In this document: one piece after another, positions 36,752 to 46,465 of the stretch | How the letters are laid out: the number at the start of each line of letters is the position of its first letter | Numbering within the stretch: the stretch's first letter is position 1 | Source of the DNA: Brevibacillus laterosporus | GTDB lineage: Bacteria; Bacillota; Bacilli; Brevibacillales; Brevibacillaceae | DNA length: 64,000 nt | Direction of reading: 5' to 3' | NCBI GenBank assembly: GCA_007833815.1 | Contig: CP033464.1 | Location: 492,501 to 556,500 of the forward strand | Notes under the pieces: model-generated | Database searches by the model: none | Told to the model about the DNA's origin: nothing | Seen by the model: the letters and a program-made list of their open reading frames with translations, nothing else | Position numbers and translations under genes: made by a program

Positions 36752-37862
36752 TTATTGTAATTGCGAGCGAAGATAGGCATCTATAAACGAATCAAGTTCT
36801 CCATCCATCACTGCTTGCACATTTCCTATCTCCATATTGGTGCGATGATCCTTCACCATGCTATACGGATGGAAGACATATGAGCGAATTTGACTGCCCC
36901 AAGCAATATCTTTTTGTTCGCCCTGAATCGAAGCAAGTGTCTTCTCTTGTTCCTGCTTTTGCAGTTCGAACAACTTCCCTAATAACATCTTCATAGCACG
37001 ATCACGGTTTTTAATCTGCGAACGCTCTGCTTGACATGTTACAACCACACCAGTAGGCAAATGAGTAATTCGCACCGCTGAATCCGTAGTGTTGATATGC
37101 TGTCCGCCTGCACCACTAGCACGATAGGTATCAATTTTTAAATCTTCAGTTCGGATATCGACTTCTTTATCGTTCTCAATCTCTGGTAACACATTACACG
37201 AAACAAAAGAGGTATGGCGACGCCCTGAAGAGTCAAACGGCGAGATACGCACTAATCGGTGTACCCCTTTCTCCGCCTTTAAATATCCGTACGCATTATG
37301 TCCTTTAATTAACAGCGTCACACTCTTAATCCCTGCCTCATCACCCGGCAGATAATCCAATGTTTCTACTTTGAAGCCTTTACGTTCTGCCCAACGAGTG
37401 TACATACGCAATAGCATAGAACCCCAATCCTGAGACTCTGTTCCACCGGCTCCTGGATGCAATTCCAAAATGGCATTATTTTTATCATATTGATCGCTCA
37501 ACAGCAATTCTAGTTCAAAATCCTCAAAGCTCTTTCTTAACTCCTGTGTACTCTCATACAGATCTGATACCAAGGACAAATCGCCTTCTTCAATCACTAG
37601 CTCTAGCATCATCTGTAAATCGTCATAGGAGGCATCCAGACGGGCCATCGTATCTGTCAGGCTTTTGATTCCATTTAGTTCTCCAATCGTTTTTTGAGCA
37701 GTATCATTATCGTCCCAAAAATCAGGGGCCAGCATCCGCTCTTCCAATTCACCAATACGTTCTAGCTTTTCTGGGAGGTCAAAGAGACCCCCTAATATCC
37801 GCCAGTCGTTTGGACAGACTAGCCATTTCTTGCTTTACATCAGCCACGTCGATCAATGCCAT
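36752..37862 (-). CDS. prfB: Peptide chain release factor 2, with programmed +1 frameshift
   Basis: About 369 residues made by joining two frames. Starting at ATG 37862 (after AAAGGAG) the first 27 codons ([11 protein letters not shown]...) end at an in-frame UGA at 37779-37781. The site AGGGGGTCTCTTTGAC is the canonical RF2 autoregulatory slippery sequence with its internal Shine-Dalgarno; a +1 shift at CTT continues into [15 protein letters not shown]. The body carries the stop-codon reading motif SPF (RISPFDSSG) and the hydrolysis motif GGQ ([14 protein letters not shown]). Low RF2 raises shifting and so its own synthesis. Confidence 0.97.
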
Positions 37863-38050
37863 TCTATCTACTCCTTTAAAACTAATTTTCTTATTGTTTA
37901 TTGTAGCTGAAAATAAGACAGGTGCAAACTTCCCGGGTTTCGCTAAGGGTAAAATTTTTATCTAATTCCTAAAAGTATCACCACGATTTTCCAAAACGTG
38001 TAGAATAGTGAGTAGTGTTTTACTTATAGATTTAGCGGAGGGAAAACAGA

Positions 38051-38800
38051 ATGAATCGGACAATCTTGATTGCCGATGATGAACAAGAGATAGTCGAATT
38101 ACTACGACTATATTTAGAAAAAGAAAACTTGCGAGTCATTGGAGCCTCAGACGGAGAAGAAGCCCTTCTCTGTATTCAGAATCAATCAATAGACCTAGCC
38201 TTAATTGATATCATGATGCCTAAGCTTAACGGCTTGCATGTCCTTACCCAAATACGTCAGGATCACACACTCCCTGTAATTTTCTTGTCAGCTCGCAGTC
38301 AAGATCACGATATTATTTTAGGGCTGGGTATGGGTGCAGATGATTATATCACAAAGCCTTTTAATCCCTTAGAGGTCGTAGCTCGAATCAAAGCCCAGCT
38401 ACGTCGTTCCTATCATCTGAATCCATGGAACGATGAAATGACTCAAGCTTTGTCAACGCTCACCGTGGGAGACTTAACCTTGCATAAACAGCAATGCGTG
38501 CTATGTCGGAATCAGATCGAGATTCCTCTGACATCAACGGAGTATAAAATGCTTCAAATGTTTATGGAACAGCCAAATCGCGTGTTTACCAAACGCCAAA
38601 TTTTCGAAAAAGTGTGGGGCGATCCCTTTTACAGCGACGATAACACCATTATGGTCCATATGAGCAAATTGCGGGATAAAATAGAGCCAGATCCCAAAAA
38701 ACCACTTTATTTAAAGACAGTACGAGGTCTAGGCTACAAACTGGTTAATTCTACTTCCCTCTCATCCAAACAAAGAGGATCGAACAACAATGAAACATAA
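38051..38800 (+). CDS. OmpR/PhoB-family response regulator
   Basis: 249 residues: receiver domain with acidic DDE at 9-11, phospho-acceptor Asp53 in LALIDIMMPK, and Lys in YITKPFNP; a C-terminal winged helix with TSTEYKMLQMFMEQPNR and LRDKIEPDPKKPLYLKTVRGLGYKL. Most like VanR-type regulators. Overlaps its kinase by 11 bases. The pair is inserted between prfB and secA on the opposite strand and lacks an obvious target operon nearby. Confidence 0.9.
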   Translation: MNRTILIADDEQEIVELLRLYLEKENLRVIGASDGEEALLCIQNQSIDLALIDIMMPKLNGLHVLTQIRQDHTLPVIFLSARSQDHDIILGLGMGADDYITKPFNPLEVVARIKAQLRRSYHLNPWNDEMTQALSTLTVGDLTLHKQQCVLCRNQIEIPLTSTEYKMLQMFMEQPNRVFTKRQIFEKVWGDPFYSDDNTIMVHMSKLRDKIEPDPKKPLYLKTVRGLGYKLVNSTSLSSKQRGSNNNET

Positions 38801-40208
38801 AAAAATTCATTCTACCTTATTATGGAATTATAGCATATTCATTTTTATTATTAGCTCCATTTTAATAATAGCTCTAGGTTATTTAGTCTATCAAATAAAC
38901 TCAAGTGTTGAACAAGGCTTATCTCCCATATATCGGGCAAAGGACATCGTATCGGATGATTATGAAAATATCAGAGCTAATGCTATTTTGGAAAACGGGG
39001 GTTGGGTAGAAATCCTCAATGCTAATCGACAGATCATCCATGTAATCGGCCTGAAAACGGATGCCGTCTACAATTATTCAGAAGAGGATCTCTATCAGTA
39101 TTTAGATAATGCTGAGGACCAACCCTATTATTACTCTATTTCACCATTTACTACCGATAGTAATAAGAAATACATATGTCTAGTAAAAATTCCACGAGAT
39201 AGCATTAATATTGATATCCAGTATTTCAAAAATTTTGATCACACTGTATCTCAAGTCAGCAAGATCATTCTAAAATCTTGTTTACTTTTATTTGTGCCTA
39301 TCATCATCATCATTTTTCTATATAGTCGATGGACAGCTAGAAAAATCAGCGTTCCTCTTCATGTCATCACCATTGCAATAAAAAAAATGATCGACGGTGA
39401 TTATCAAGCTCGTATTCATTTAAAGGCTGAAAGTGAATTTGGAAAAATCCGTGATGCGTTTAACTTTTTGGCAGATAAACTTGAAGCAACCCGTGCTGAA
39501 AAGGAAAAGTTGGAAGAAAGCAAACAGCGTATGCTCGTGGATATTTCACATGATCTAAAAACACCTATTACTAGCATTCAGGGATATGCCTCAGCCTTAC
39601 AGGATGATATGGTGGTGGATGAAGAGAAAAAAAGACGTTATTTACAGCTCATTTATAACAAGTCACAAAGCGTAACATCTTTGATTAATTCATTATTTGA
39701 ATTTCTGACTCTGGATGATTGCCAATATCCTCTTTCAATTCGTACCTATGATCTGTGTGAGTTCATCAGAGAGATTATTGTGGATTTTTTGGATGACATG
39801 GAAGATAAACAATTTCAATTGCATGTTCAGGTTCCCGAAGACGAAATTAAGTACGATTTTGATTATCGTCACATGAGTAGAGTAATCAGCAACCTACTCT
39901 CTAATACGATTAAATATAACCCTGTAGGCACAAACGTTCGAATTTCTGTTCAGGAGCAAAGTGATTGCATTATCATTGAGATTGCTGACAATGGTACAGG
40001 TATTCCCCCTCATGTTCAACGTCATATTTTTGATCCCTTCGTGAGAGGAGATCGCTCGCGCCAAACTGATGGGGGTACAGGCTTAGGCTTGTCAATCGCT
40101 CATAAGATTGTCAAATTACATGGCGGTCTACTGGAACTCGATGAAACCCCTTTAGAAAAAACTGTTTTTCGCATTACTCTGCACAAACAGAAAAGGAGCC
40201 CAAAGTAG
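38790..40208 (+). CDS. Sensor histidine kinase
   Basis: 472 residues: TM1 about 14-36, an extracytoplasmic sensor of about 120 residues with no family I recognise, TM2 about 160-178, HAMP (IKKMIDGDYQARI), the phospho-acceptor His254 in DISHDLKTPITS, then HATPase_c with N-box NLLSNTIKYNP, DNGTGIP and GGTGLGLSIAHKI. Cognate of the regulator just upstream. The stimulus is unknown. Confidence 0.9.
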   Translation: MKHKKIHSTLLWNYSIFIFIISSILIIALGYLVYQINSSVEQGLSPIYRAKDIVSDDYENIRANAILENGGWVEILNANRQIIHVIGLKTDAVYNYSEEDLYQYLDNAEDQPYYYSISPFTTDSNKKYICLVKIPRDSINIDIQYFKNFDHTVSQVSKIILKSCLLLFVPIIIIIFLYSRWTARKISVPLHVITIAIKKMIDGDYQARIHLKAESEFGKIRDAFNFLADKLEATRAEKEKLEESKQRMLVDISHDLKTPITSIQGYASALQDDMVVDEEKKRRYLQLIYNKSQSVTSLINSLFEFLTLDDCQYPLSIRTYDLCEFIREIIVDFLDDMEDKQFQLHVQVPEDEIKYDFDYRHMSRVISNLLSNTIKYNPVGTNVRISVQEQSDCIIIEIADNGTGIPPHVQRHIFDPFVRGDRSRQTDGGTGLGLSIAHKIVKLHGGLLELDETPLEKTVFRITLHKQKRSPK

Positions 40209-40220
40209 CAAATGGGCTCC
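40191..40220 (-). terminator. Terminator between the kinase and cardiolipin synthase genes
   Basis: Stem GGAGCCCA / TGGGCTCC overlapping both stop codons. On the minus strand it is followed by TTTTCTG, suiting the cardiolipin synthase gene; the plus-strand tail is weaker. The two convergent genes share it. Confidence 0.7.
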
Positions 40221-41674
40221 TATAAAATAGCGGACAGCAACCGCGACACGGATTCTTTTAATCGAATGGATAGTGGACGTTGTTTGTATTTTTCGAGGGT
40301 TAACTCAGTGGATAGCTCCATGTCAGCTATGAAATGATTAGCCAGTTGTATAGCCGTAGGGGGATGATAGAGAAAGGCATTTACTTCGAAATTTAGACGG
40401 AAACTTCTCACGTCTATATTAGCAGTTCCTACAGTGGAAAGCTTATCATCCACAACAATGGTTTTAGCGTGCAGAAAGCCATTCTCATAGGTATACACCT
40501 TGGCCCCAGCTCGTAGCAACTCACCCGCATTTGAATAAGTAGCCCAATAAACAAAGGGATGGTCCGGTTTATTTGGAATCATAATGCGGACATCGACTCC
40601 AGATAAGGCAGCAATGCGCAAGGCATCCAAAATACTATCATCAGGAATTAAATATGGGGTCTGAATATACACGTATTCTTTCGCTGTTAGAATTAGTTTC
40701 ATATATCCATTTTTAATTTGCTCCCACTGCGAATCAGGACCACTTGAAACAATCTGCAGCGGAACATCACCACGTGGAGCAGACAGAATTTGATAATAAT
40801 TTCGAAAGGCCATATCTCGACCAGATGCTTGCGTCCAGTCTAACATAAAGCGTGATTGCAAATCATCGACAGCAGATCCTTCTATTCTTAGATGTGTATC
40901 CCGCCAATAGCCGAAACCAGGATTTTTGCCCAAATATTCGTCCCCAATGTTAAAACCCCCAATGTAGCCAATCTCACCGTCAATGACAGCAATCTTACGG
41001 TGATTACGGTTATTAGCGCGCAGATTTAATAGAGGAATTTTTGCAGGAAAGAAAGGCTCAATCTGTCCACCTGCATGCCTGATTCGACGCACAAATCTCT
41101 TAGACAGCCATCGCGACCCACTCTCATCGTATAGGACACGTACCTCTATTCCCTCTCGTATCTTTTCGCATAATATATTAGCTAAGCGATTGCCAAGCTC
41201 ATCACTTTTTAAAATGTAATAGAGCAAATGAATATGTTTTTTGGCTTGGCGAATATCTTCAAACAAGCAATCAAATTTATGTACACCATCCGTAATAATT
41301 TGCACCTGATTATCTTGGGTCAGTAGCGCTTCATCGTTATTTAGATGCAAATACACTACATCCTGATATTCTTTACCGACAGGATCAAGAAAGAGAAGCT
41401 TCTTGGCTTTTAGCTGTTCCATCTGTTTGACGACTTCCCGTTTTACATAAGCATAGACATGTTTATCCCACTTAAAAATTTTCTTTCGGCTTAAATTTTG
41501 ACCTAACACGATGTATAAGACAAATCCAAGAACAGGAATAAACCATAAAATCATTAACCATGCCCATGTGGATACAGGGGTACGCCTCTCTAAAAAAACA
41601 ACAACGATGGCAAACAGAAAGTTTAATAAAAATAAAATTTTTAGGAACCAAGACGTTACCTCTACTGTTTCCAC
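40220..41674 (-). CDS. cls: Cardiolipin synthase-like phospholipase D enzyme
   Basis: 484 residues. Two N-terminal membrane segments (LKILFLLNFLFAIVVVFL and WAWLMILWFIPVLGFVLYIVL), then two HKD motifs: NHRKIAVIDG in the first half and GFLHAKTIVVDD in the second. Length and layout match bacterial ClsA-type synthases that join two phosphatidylglycerols. GTG start at 41674 behind GGGGGGAG. Monocistronic between terminators. Confidence 0.92.
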   Translation of the reverse strand: METVEVTSWFLKILFLLNFLFAIVVVFLERRTPVSTWAWLMILWFIPVLGFVLYIVLGQNLSRKKIFKWDKHVYAYVKREVVKQMEQLKAKKLLFLDPVGKEYQDVVYLHLNNDEALLTQDNQVQIITDGVHKFDCLFEDIRQAKKHIHLLYYILKSDELGNRLANILCEKIREGIEVRVLYDESGSRWLSKRFVRRIRHAGGQIEPFFPAKIPLLNLRANNRNHRKIAVIDGEIGYIGGFNIGDEYLGKNPGFGYWRDTHLRIEGSAVDDLQSRFMLDWTQASGRDMAFRNYYQILSAPRGDVPLQIVSSGPDSQWEQIKNGYMKLILTAKEYVYIQTPYLIPDDSILDALRIAALSGVDVRIMIPNKPDHPFVYWATYSNAGELLRAGAKVYTYENGFLHAKTIVVDDKLSTVGTANIDVRSFRLNFEVNAFLYHPPTAIQLANHFIADMELSTELTLEKYKQRPLSIRLKESVSRLLSAIL

Positions 41675-41713
41675 TGTCTCCCCCCTTTCCTATCTTTATT
41701 GCTCTTATTATAT

Positions 41714-41749
41714 GCGAAAAAAGCCGCCATTCAACTGAACGGCAGCTTT
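41714..41749 (-). terminator. Terminator after secA
   Basis: Minus-strand stem AAAGCTGCC / GGCGGCTTT with partial inner pairing, followed by TTTCG; it starts 16 bases past the secA stop. Confidence 0.8.
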
Positions 41750-41765
41750 CGTCTCAGGTTACTGC

Positions 41766-44240
41766 TTATTTTTTCTTTTTGTTCGCACGGCGTTGCGCTC
41801 TGTTTTTTTGTTCATTATCAGATGCTACAGCCTCATCAGACGGCCCAGACGTTTTTAATTTTTCTGCGTCAATAACTTCCTGACGCTCCAGGTTTTGTCC
41901 TACTTCTGATTTCATGATGTACAAGGATACTTCTTCTTCAATGCTTGCAACCATTCCTTGGAACATCTCATAACCTTCAAACTGATACTCGCGTAATGGA
42001 TCTGTTTGTGCATAAGCACGTAGGTGAATACCTTGACGCAATTGTTCCATTGCATCGATGTGATCCATCCATTTGCTATCAACAGCACGTAGAACGACTA
42101 CTTTTTCGAACTCAGCCATCATATCGCCAATTTCTTCCTGGCGTTGTTTCAATTGCTTATCAGCAACCTCTTTCAACATTTCCTCAATCTCTTCCGCTTC
42201 TTTTCCTTTCAGATTAGAAAGCGTAATAGCATCTTCGAACATGAATGTATTTAGGCATGTTTCCAATAGTCCTTCTAGATCCCATTCTTCAGGAATCTGT
42301 TCTTTTGGGCAATAAGCAAGAACCGTACGTTCAATTATACTGTTTACCATGCCCTCGACAATATCATGCAGGTTATCGCGTTCCAGAATCTCTTTACGTT
42401 GCTTATAAATAACTTCACGCTGTTTATTCATTACGTCATCATATTGCAAGACAACTTTACGAGCGTCAAAGTTGCTACCCTCTACTCGTTTTTGGGCAGA
42501 TTCAACCGCACGGGATACCAGACCGCTTTCAATTGGCATATCCTCTTCCATTCCTAGCTTGTCCATCATATTCATGATGTTATCAGCCCCGAAACGGCGC
42601 ATTAGCTCATCCTGTAGGGACAAGAAGAACTGAGAAGAACCCGGGTCCCCTTGACGACCTGCACGACCACGTAGCTGGTTATCAATACGACGGCTCTCAT
42701 GGCGTTCTGTACCAATAATGTGAAGACCACCTACTTCAGATACTCCTTCGCCCAATTGAATGTCTGTACCACGACCAGCCATGTTTGTAGCGATGGTTAC
42801 CGCTCCATATTGACCTGCACGCGCTACAATCTCTGCCTCGCGTTCATGTTGTTTTGCGTTTAGTACGTTATGTGGTACACCTTTTTGGCGTAATAAGTTA
42901 GACAATTTTTCTGAGTTTTCGATGGAGATGGTTCCGACCAGGATAGGTTGTCCTTTTTTATGCCGCTCCACGATCTCTTTTACAACCGCACGATATTTAG
43001 CATCCTCGGATTTATATATCGCATCTGCCATATCTATACGCTGGATTGGGCGGTTCGTAGGAATAACCACAACATCCAGTCCATAGATCTTTTTGAATTC
43101 TTCTTCCTCTGTCTTGGCTGTACCAGTCATACCACTCAGTTTTTGATACATACGGAAGTAGTTTTGTAGCGTAATTGTTGCCAAGGTCATGCTCTCGCTC
43201 TGTACCTTTAGCCCTTCCTTCGCTTCAATCGCTTGGTGCAAACCATCACTGTAACGACGACCCACCATCAGACGCCCTGTGAACTCGTCTACGATTACAA
43301 CCTCGCCATCCTGCACAACATAGTCAACATCGCGTTTAAACAGAACCTGGGCCTTCAGAGCGGATGTAACATGGTGATTCAACGTAACATGGTTGGTGTC
43401 GTACAAATTATCCACGTTAAACGCTTTTTCAACCTTAACTACACCCTCATCTGTTAAGGTAGCAATTTTTAATTTTTCATCAATGCTAAAATCCGTTTCC
43501 GGCTCTAAACGTTTCACAAAATGGGAGCAAATATAATATAGTTCGGTAGATTTATTTGCTGATCCAGAGATAATCAATGGAGTACGCGCTTCGTCGACCA
43601 AAATACTATCCACTTCATCAATGATGGCAAAGTGCAGGGGACGTTGCGTCATTTGTTCTTTGTATAGCACCATGTTGTCACGCAGGTAGTCAAATCCAAA
43701 TTCGTTGTTTGTGCCATACGTGATATCACAGTAGTAAGCTTCACGCTTTTGCTCAGCACTCATGCCATTTATGTTCAAACCTACCGTCATCCCAAGAAAT
43801 TGATAGAGTTCACCCATAATCTTGGAGTCACGATCTGCTAAGTATTCGTTTACCGTTACGATGTGAACGCCTTTACCTGCCAAAGCATTCAAGTACGTAG
43901 CTAGGGTTGCTACAAGGGTTTTACCCTCCCCAGTCTTCATTTCAGCAATACGGCCTTCTTGTAGGACCATCCCACCGATTAGCTGTACATCGAAGTGACG
44001 CATACCCAATACACGCTTGGACGCTTCACGCACTACAGCAAAAGCTTCGGTTAATATATCATCCAGCGTTTCTCCCTTTTCCAAACGCGCACGGAATTCC
44101 GTCGTCTTTTCCTTTAATTGGTCATCGCTGAGTCCTGCTACTTGGGGTTCTAACGCATTAATTTTTTCTACACGCTTAATTAATTTCTTTATTTCACGCT
44201 CATTCGTATCGCCAAAAAGCTTTTTCACAAGCCCTAACAT
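41766..44240 (-). CDS. secA: Preprotein translocase ATPase SecA
   Basis: 824 residues; drives secretion through SecYEG. Walker [14 protein letters not shown], Walker B-like [21 protein letters not shown], crosslinking and scaffold domains in order, and motif [15 protein letters not shown]. The C-terminus ends in a basic [13 protein letters not shown] and lacks the CxCxSG...CH zinc tail found in many SecA proteins, including that of B. subtilis. ATG after AAGGGGTG. Downstream of hpf, as in other Bacillales. Confidence 0.97.
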   Translation of the reverse strand: MLGLVKKLFGDTNEREIKKLIKRVEKINALEPQVAGLSDDQLKEKTTEFRARLEKGETLDDILTEAFAVVREASKRVLGMRHFDVQLIGGMVLQEGRIAEMKTGEGKTLVATLATYLNALAGKGVHIVTVNEYLADRDSKIMGELYQFLGMTVGLNINGMSAEQKREAYYCDITYGTNNEFGFDYLRDNMVLYKEQMTQRPLHFAIIDEVDSILVDEARTPLIISGSANKSTELYYICSHFVKRLEPETDFSIDEKLKIATLTDEGVVKVEKAFNVDNLYDTNHVTLNHHVTSALKAQVLFKRDVDYVVQDGEVVIVDEFTGRLMVGRRYSDGLHQAIEAKEGLKVQSESMTLATITLQNYFRMYQKLSGMTGTAKTEEEEFKKIYGLDVVVIPTNRPIQRIDMADAIYKSEDAKYRAVVKEIVERHKKGQPILVGTISIENSEKLSNLLRQKGVPHNVLNAKQHEREAEIVARAGQYGAVTIATNMAGRGTDIQLGEGVSEVGGLHIIGTERHESRRIDNQLRGRAGRQGDPGSSQFFLSLQDELMRRFGADNIMNMMDKLGMEEDMPIESGLVSRAVESAQKRVEGSNFDARKVVLQYDDVMNKQREVIYKQRKEILERDNLHDIVEGMVNSIIERTVLAYCPKEQIPEEWDLEGLLETCLNTFMFEDAITLSNLKGKEAEEIEEMLKEVADKQLKQRQEEIGDMMAEFEKVVVLRAVDSKWMDHIDAMEQLRQGIHLRAYAQTDPLREYQFEGYEMFQGMVASIEEEVSLYIMKSEVGQNLERQEVIDAEKLKTSGPSDEAVASDNEQKNRAQRRANKKKK

Positions 44241-44317
44241 AGGGACACCCCTTCCACCGTTCCCCTAAGGGTACTTTCTAACAACCTATTTTACCAAATC
44301 TATGTCAGTAAACACAA

Positions 44318-44349
44318 GTAAAGGAGTTGCCAATCGACAACCCCTTTAC
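44318..44349. terminator. Hairpin between hpf and secA
   Basis: Stem GTAAAGGAGTTG / CAACCCCTTTAC, with a run of seven T directly after it on the plus strand but only TTGTGTTT on the minus strand. Both flanking genes are on the minus strand, so the stronger U-tract faces the wrong way; it may act weakly in both directions or block antisense transcription. Confidence 0.55.
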
Positions 44350-44392
44350 CATTTTTTTGTATATTTTTTTAATTTTTAATGGTTTTATACGT

Positions 44393-44944
44393 TTATTTTG
44401 GCTCTATTAAACCGTATCGTCCATCATTACGACGATAGACTACACTTACATCATTGCTTTCACTGTTTTCAAAGACGAAGAAGTTGTGACCCAGAAGTTC
44501 CATTTGCATTACGGCCTCTTCTGAATCCATCGGTTTTAAGTTGAATCGCTTGGTTCTTACGATATCAAACTGTACATCATCCTCTTCATCCGCTACAGCC
44601 ACAGAGGAAGTTTCCATATTTGGCATGGTTTTATTCCCTGTTTCATGACGCTGTTTACGGTTGATTTTTGTTTTGTACTTACGCATTTGACGTTCTAATT
44701 TTTCGACCACCAAATCAATTGCTGCGTACATGTCATCGTGGGTTTCCTCTGCTCGAAGAATAACTCCGGTCATCGGGATGGTTACCTCAATGGTTCCTTC
44801 ACCACGAAGCACGCGCATCGTTACATGTACATCTACATGACTGAGATTGTCAAAATAGCGGTCGAGACGGCTTATCTTTTTCTCTACATACTCCCGCAGA
44901 GCTTCTGTAACTTGAATGTTTTCGCCACGAATATTGTAGTTCAT
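44393..44944 (-). CDS. hpf: Ribosome hibernation promotion factor, long form
   Basis: 183 residues. The N-terminal S30AE domain (NIRGENIQVTEALREYVEKKI) blocks the decoding site; a linker is followed by a C-terminal domain (VRTKRFNLKPMDSEEAVMQMELLGHNFFVF) that dimerises ribosomes into 100S particles. ATG 44944 lies 8 bases after AAGGAGG; a GTG two codons earlier opens the frame. A 9-bp inverted repeat sits immediately upstream of the ribosome binding site. Neighbour of secA as in B. subtilis (yvyD). Confidence 0.95.
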   Translation of the reverse strand: MNYNIRGENIQVTEALREYVEKKISRLDRYFDNLSHVDVHVTMRVLRGEGTIEVTIPMTGVILRAEETHDDMYAAIDLVVEKLERQMRKYKTKINRKQRHETGNKTMPNMETSSVAVADEEDDVQFDIVRTKRFNLKPMDSEEAVMQMELLGHNFFVFENSESNDVSVVYRRNDGRYGLIEPK

Positions 44945-44960
44945 GGACACAACCTCCTTC

Positions 44961-44990
44961 CGTCTATGCTATTTGTATTCTGCATAGACG
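44961..44990 (-). repeat. Inverted repeat in the hpf leader
   Basis: Perfect 9-bp arms CGTCTATGC / GCATAGACG separated by 12 bases, ending just before the hpf ribosome binding site. In mRNA it would form a hairpin abutting the site; it may stabilise the message or tune translation. Confidence 0.55.
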
Positions 44991-45163
44991 TAAATAAAAC
45001 CTGCTGTTGCTTCTTTTTGTTTCAACAAAAAGCGTGAAAAACAAACAAAAATTTTAAAAACTTTCACTTGCTTTTAATCCTTTATCAACATAGCAGTAAG
45101 GCTTGTCTCTATTTTAAACCTATTTCGATTTTTTGGAAACAGGAGATTTTAAGGGAATATACA

Positions 45164-45193
45164 CCAAAAACCCCCTAAGTTGCCCTAGGGGGT
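45164..45193 (-). terminator. Terminator after the cold-shock gene
   Basis: Minus-strand stem CCCCCTA / TTAGGGGG with a short loop followed by TTTTTGG, 18 bases after the stop. Confidence 0.85.
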
Positions 45194-45210
45194 ATTGATT
45201 ATAGAATCAA

Positions 45211-45408
45211 TTAGATTTTAGATACGTTAGCCGCTTGAGGACCACGATCTCCTTCAACGATGTCAAACTCTACAGTTTGACCTTCATCCAAGCTTTTGAA
45301 ACCATCAGTTTGGATAGCGGAGAAATGTACGAATACATCGTCGCCTCCGTCGCGCTCGATAAAACCAAAACCTTTTTCTGCATTAAACCATTTAACTTTT
45401 CCTTGCAT
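45211..45408 (-). CDS. cspB: Cold-shock protein, CspB-like RNA chaperone
   Basis: 65 residues, a single cold-shock domain with RNP1 (KGFGFIE) and RNP2 (VFVHFSAI). Binds single-stranded nucleic acids and melts mRNA structure. Own promoter and terminator; ATG after AAAGGAA. Which Csp paralogue it is cannot be said from this window. Confidence 0.93.
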   Translation of the reverse strand: MQGKVKWFNAEKGFGFIERDGGDDVFVHFSAIQTDGFKSLDEGQTVEFDIVEGDRGPQAANVSKI

Positions 45409-45464
45409 GTATTAAACATTCCTTTCATAAGAAAACTGTGGACTATTTGTTAATCCATGATCTG

Positions 45465-45493
45465 ACTATACACCTTGCCTATGGTAAAGTCAA
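45465..45493 (-). promoter_or_regulatory. Promoter of the cold-shock gene
   Basis: Minus-strand TTGACT (45488-45493), 17-base spacer, TATAGT (45465-45470). Leaves a 5' leader of about 50 bases, shorter than many cold-shock leaders. Confidence 0.7.
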
Positions 45494-45514
45494 ATGCTGG
45501 ATTATCGACAAATT

Positions 45515-45760
45515 TCAACTTGGGCTATATTTTTTTTCTAAACTTCTAACAACGACCTTAGAAAGCAACGATGTTAGTAGCAAGTAAGCCATTACTACCG
45601 TAGTAAAAGCAGGAAAGCGCTCCCACTTATTTTTACCAATACTCACCCCTGCATAATCGAGCTCTGAAGTAGCAATAACCGCTACAGGAAAGGAATCTAG
45701 CATTAAAACAATGAACTCATTTCTATGCGGAGAGCGGCTTTCTGGTAACTTCTTGAGGCA
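45515..45760 (-). pseudogene. Relic of an amino-acid ABC transporter permease (C-terminal end)
   Basis: About 80 codons without an intact start read NEFIVLMLDS...SELDYAG and then a final membrane helix with a basic end (LLTSLLSKVVVRSLEKKY). This matches the C-terminus of polar amino-acid permeases of the HisM/GlnP type, where NEFIVLLKDSS...SVI and ELTYAG follow the EAA loop. The frame is closed upstream by TAA near 45767 and no ATPase or binding-protein gene is present. Two ATG codons exist, but the product could not fold as a permease. It is a decayed remnant. Confidence 0.65.
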
Positions 45761-46165
45761 AAATTACTAGTCTCATAATAAAGAGAATTGCTCCTCTCCA
45801 AAGAATGTGCTACTTCCATTTATCCCTTGTCGATTAATCGTATTCTAGCTCGAAAAATTTCTTCAATAAAATAAATAAAATTACGACACATTTTGGACAC
45901 ATATATTAATCTCCAAATAATCCCAGATAAATAGGCTCAGGCATACTAAAATAAATGCTCTTTCAGACTTTATTTTAGTTCTAAGAAGAGCCTCAAAATG
46001 GTACCTTTCCCATAATAACTTGACCTGCACCTATCTTAGCTCTATCCTCATGAATTTGTTCTTACCGTCATGCCTGTCCACAGCTAACTACACGAAACTA
46101 TGTCCGATCGTGACCGCTCATGTAGGAAATGTCTTTTTGTATAAATCCTTAGGTTTTTTGTTGTC
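45761..46165. other. Gene-free region upstream of the DnaA-box cluster
   Basis: About 400 AT-rich bases with stop codons in all frames. The only structure seen is a perfect 10-bp inverted repeat CTAAAATAAA / TTTATTTTAG (45946-45955, 45969-45978) and an isolated DnaA-like 9-mer CTGTCCACA at 46074-46082. Confidence 0.5.
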
Positions 46166-46259
46166 TGTGGATAACTTATACCCATAATTGCGCATTTCCA
46201 CAGAGTTGTCCACATTATACACAGGAAGTTGTGCACAAGCCCATCATTTTTGTGTATAA
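46166..46259. other. Cluster of DnaA-box-like sites
   Basis: Within 94 bases: TGTGGATAA at 46166-46174 (perfect TTATCCACA on the minus strand), ATTTCCACA 46194-46202 (two differences), TTGTCCACA 46206-46214 (one), TTATACACA 46215-46223 (one, directly abutting), TTGTGCACA 46229-46237 (two) and TGTGTATAA 46251-46259 (minus strand, one difference). Such density outside oriC recalls DnaA-titration or regulatory clusters. The sites lie in the gap between motB and the permease relic; they precede no gene in a promoter-like way. Confidence 0.65.
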
Positions 46260-46307
46260 CTCTAAATAAGCGCTTCCATCTTTTTCACATCATTTTGCTG
46301 TCTGACA

Positions 46308-46355
46308 GTACAAATAAAAGACCCCACAATATTGAGCAATTGAGGAGGTCCTTTT
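46308..46355 (-). terminator. Probable terminator downstream of motB
   Basis: Minus-strand arms AAAAGGACC and GGGGTCTTTT with inner pairing CAATTG/CAATATTG, ending in TTTTATTTG. It lies about 110 bases after the motB stop. Confidence 0.6.
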
Positions 46356-46465
46356 CAGAATGTGTGAAAGTATTACTATAGCTATGTCAGTAAAATTAAA
46401 ATGGGGTGATTGAAAAAATAGAGAAGGGACAGCTCCCCTCCCTACTCAAACAAGCTCTTCATCTG

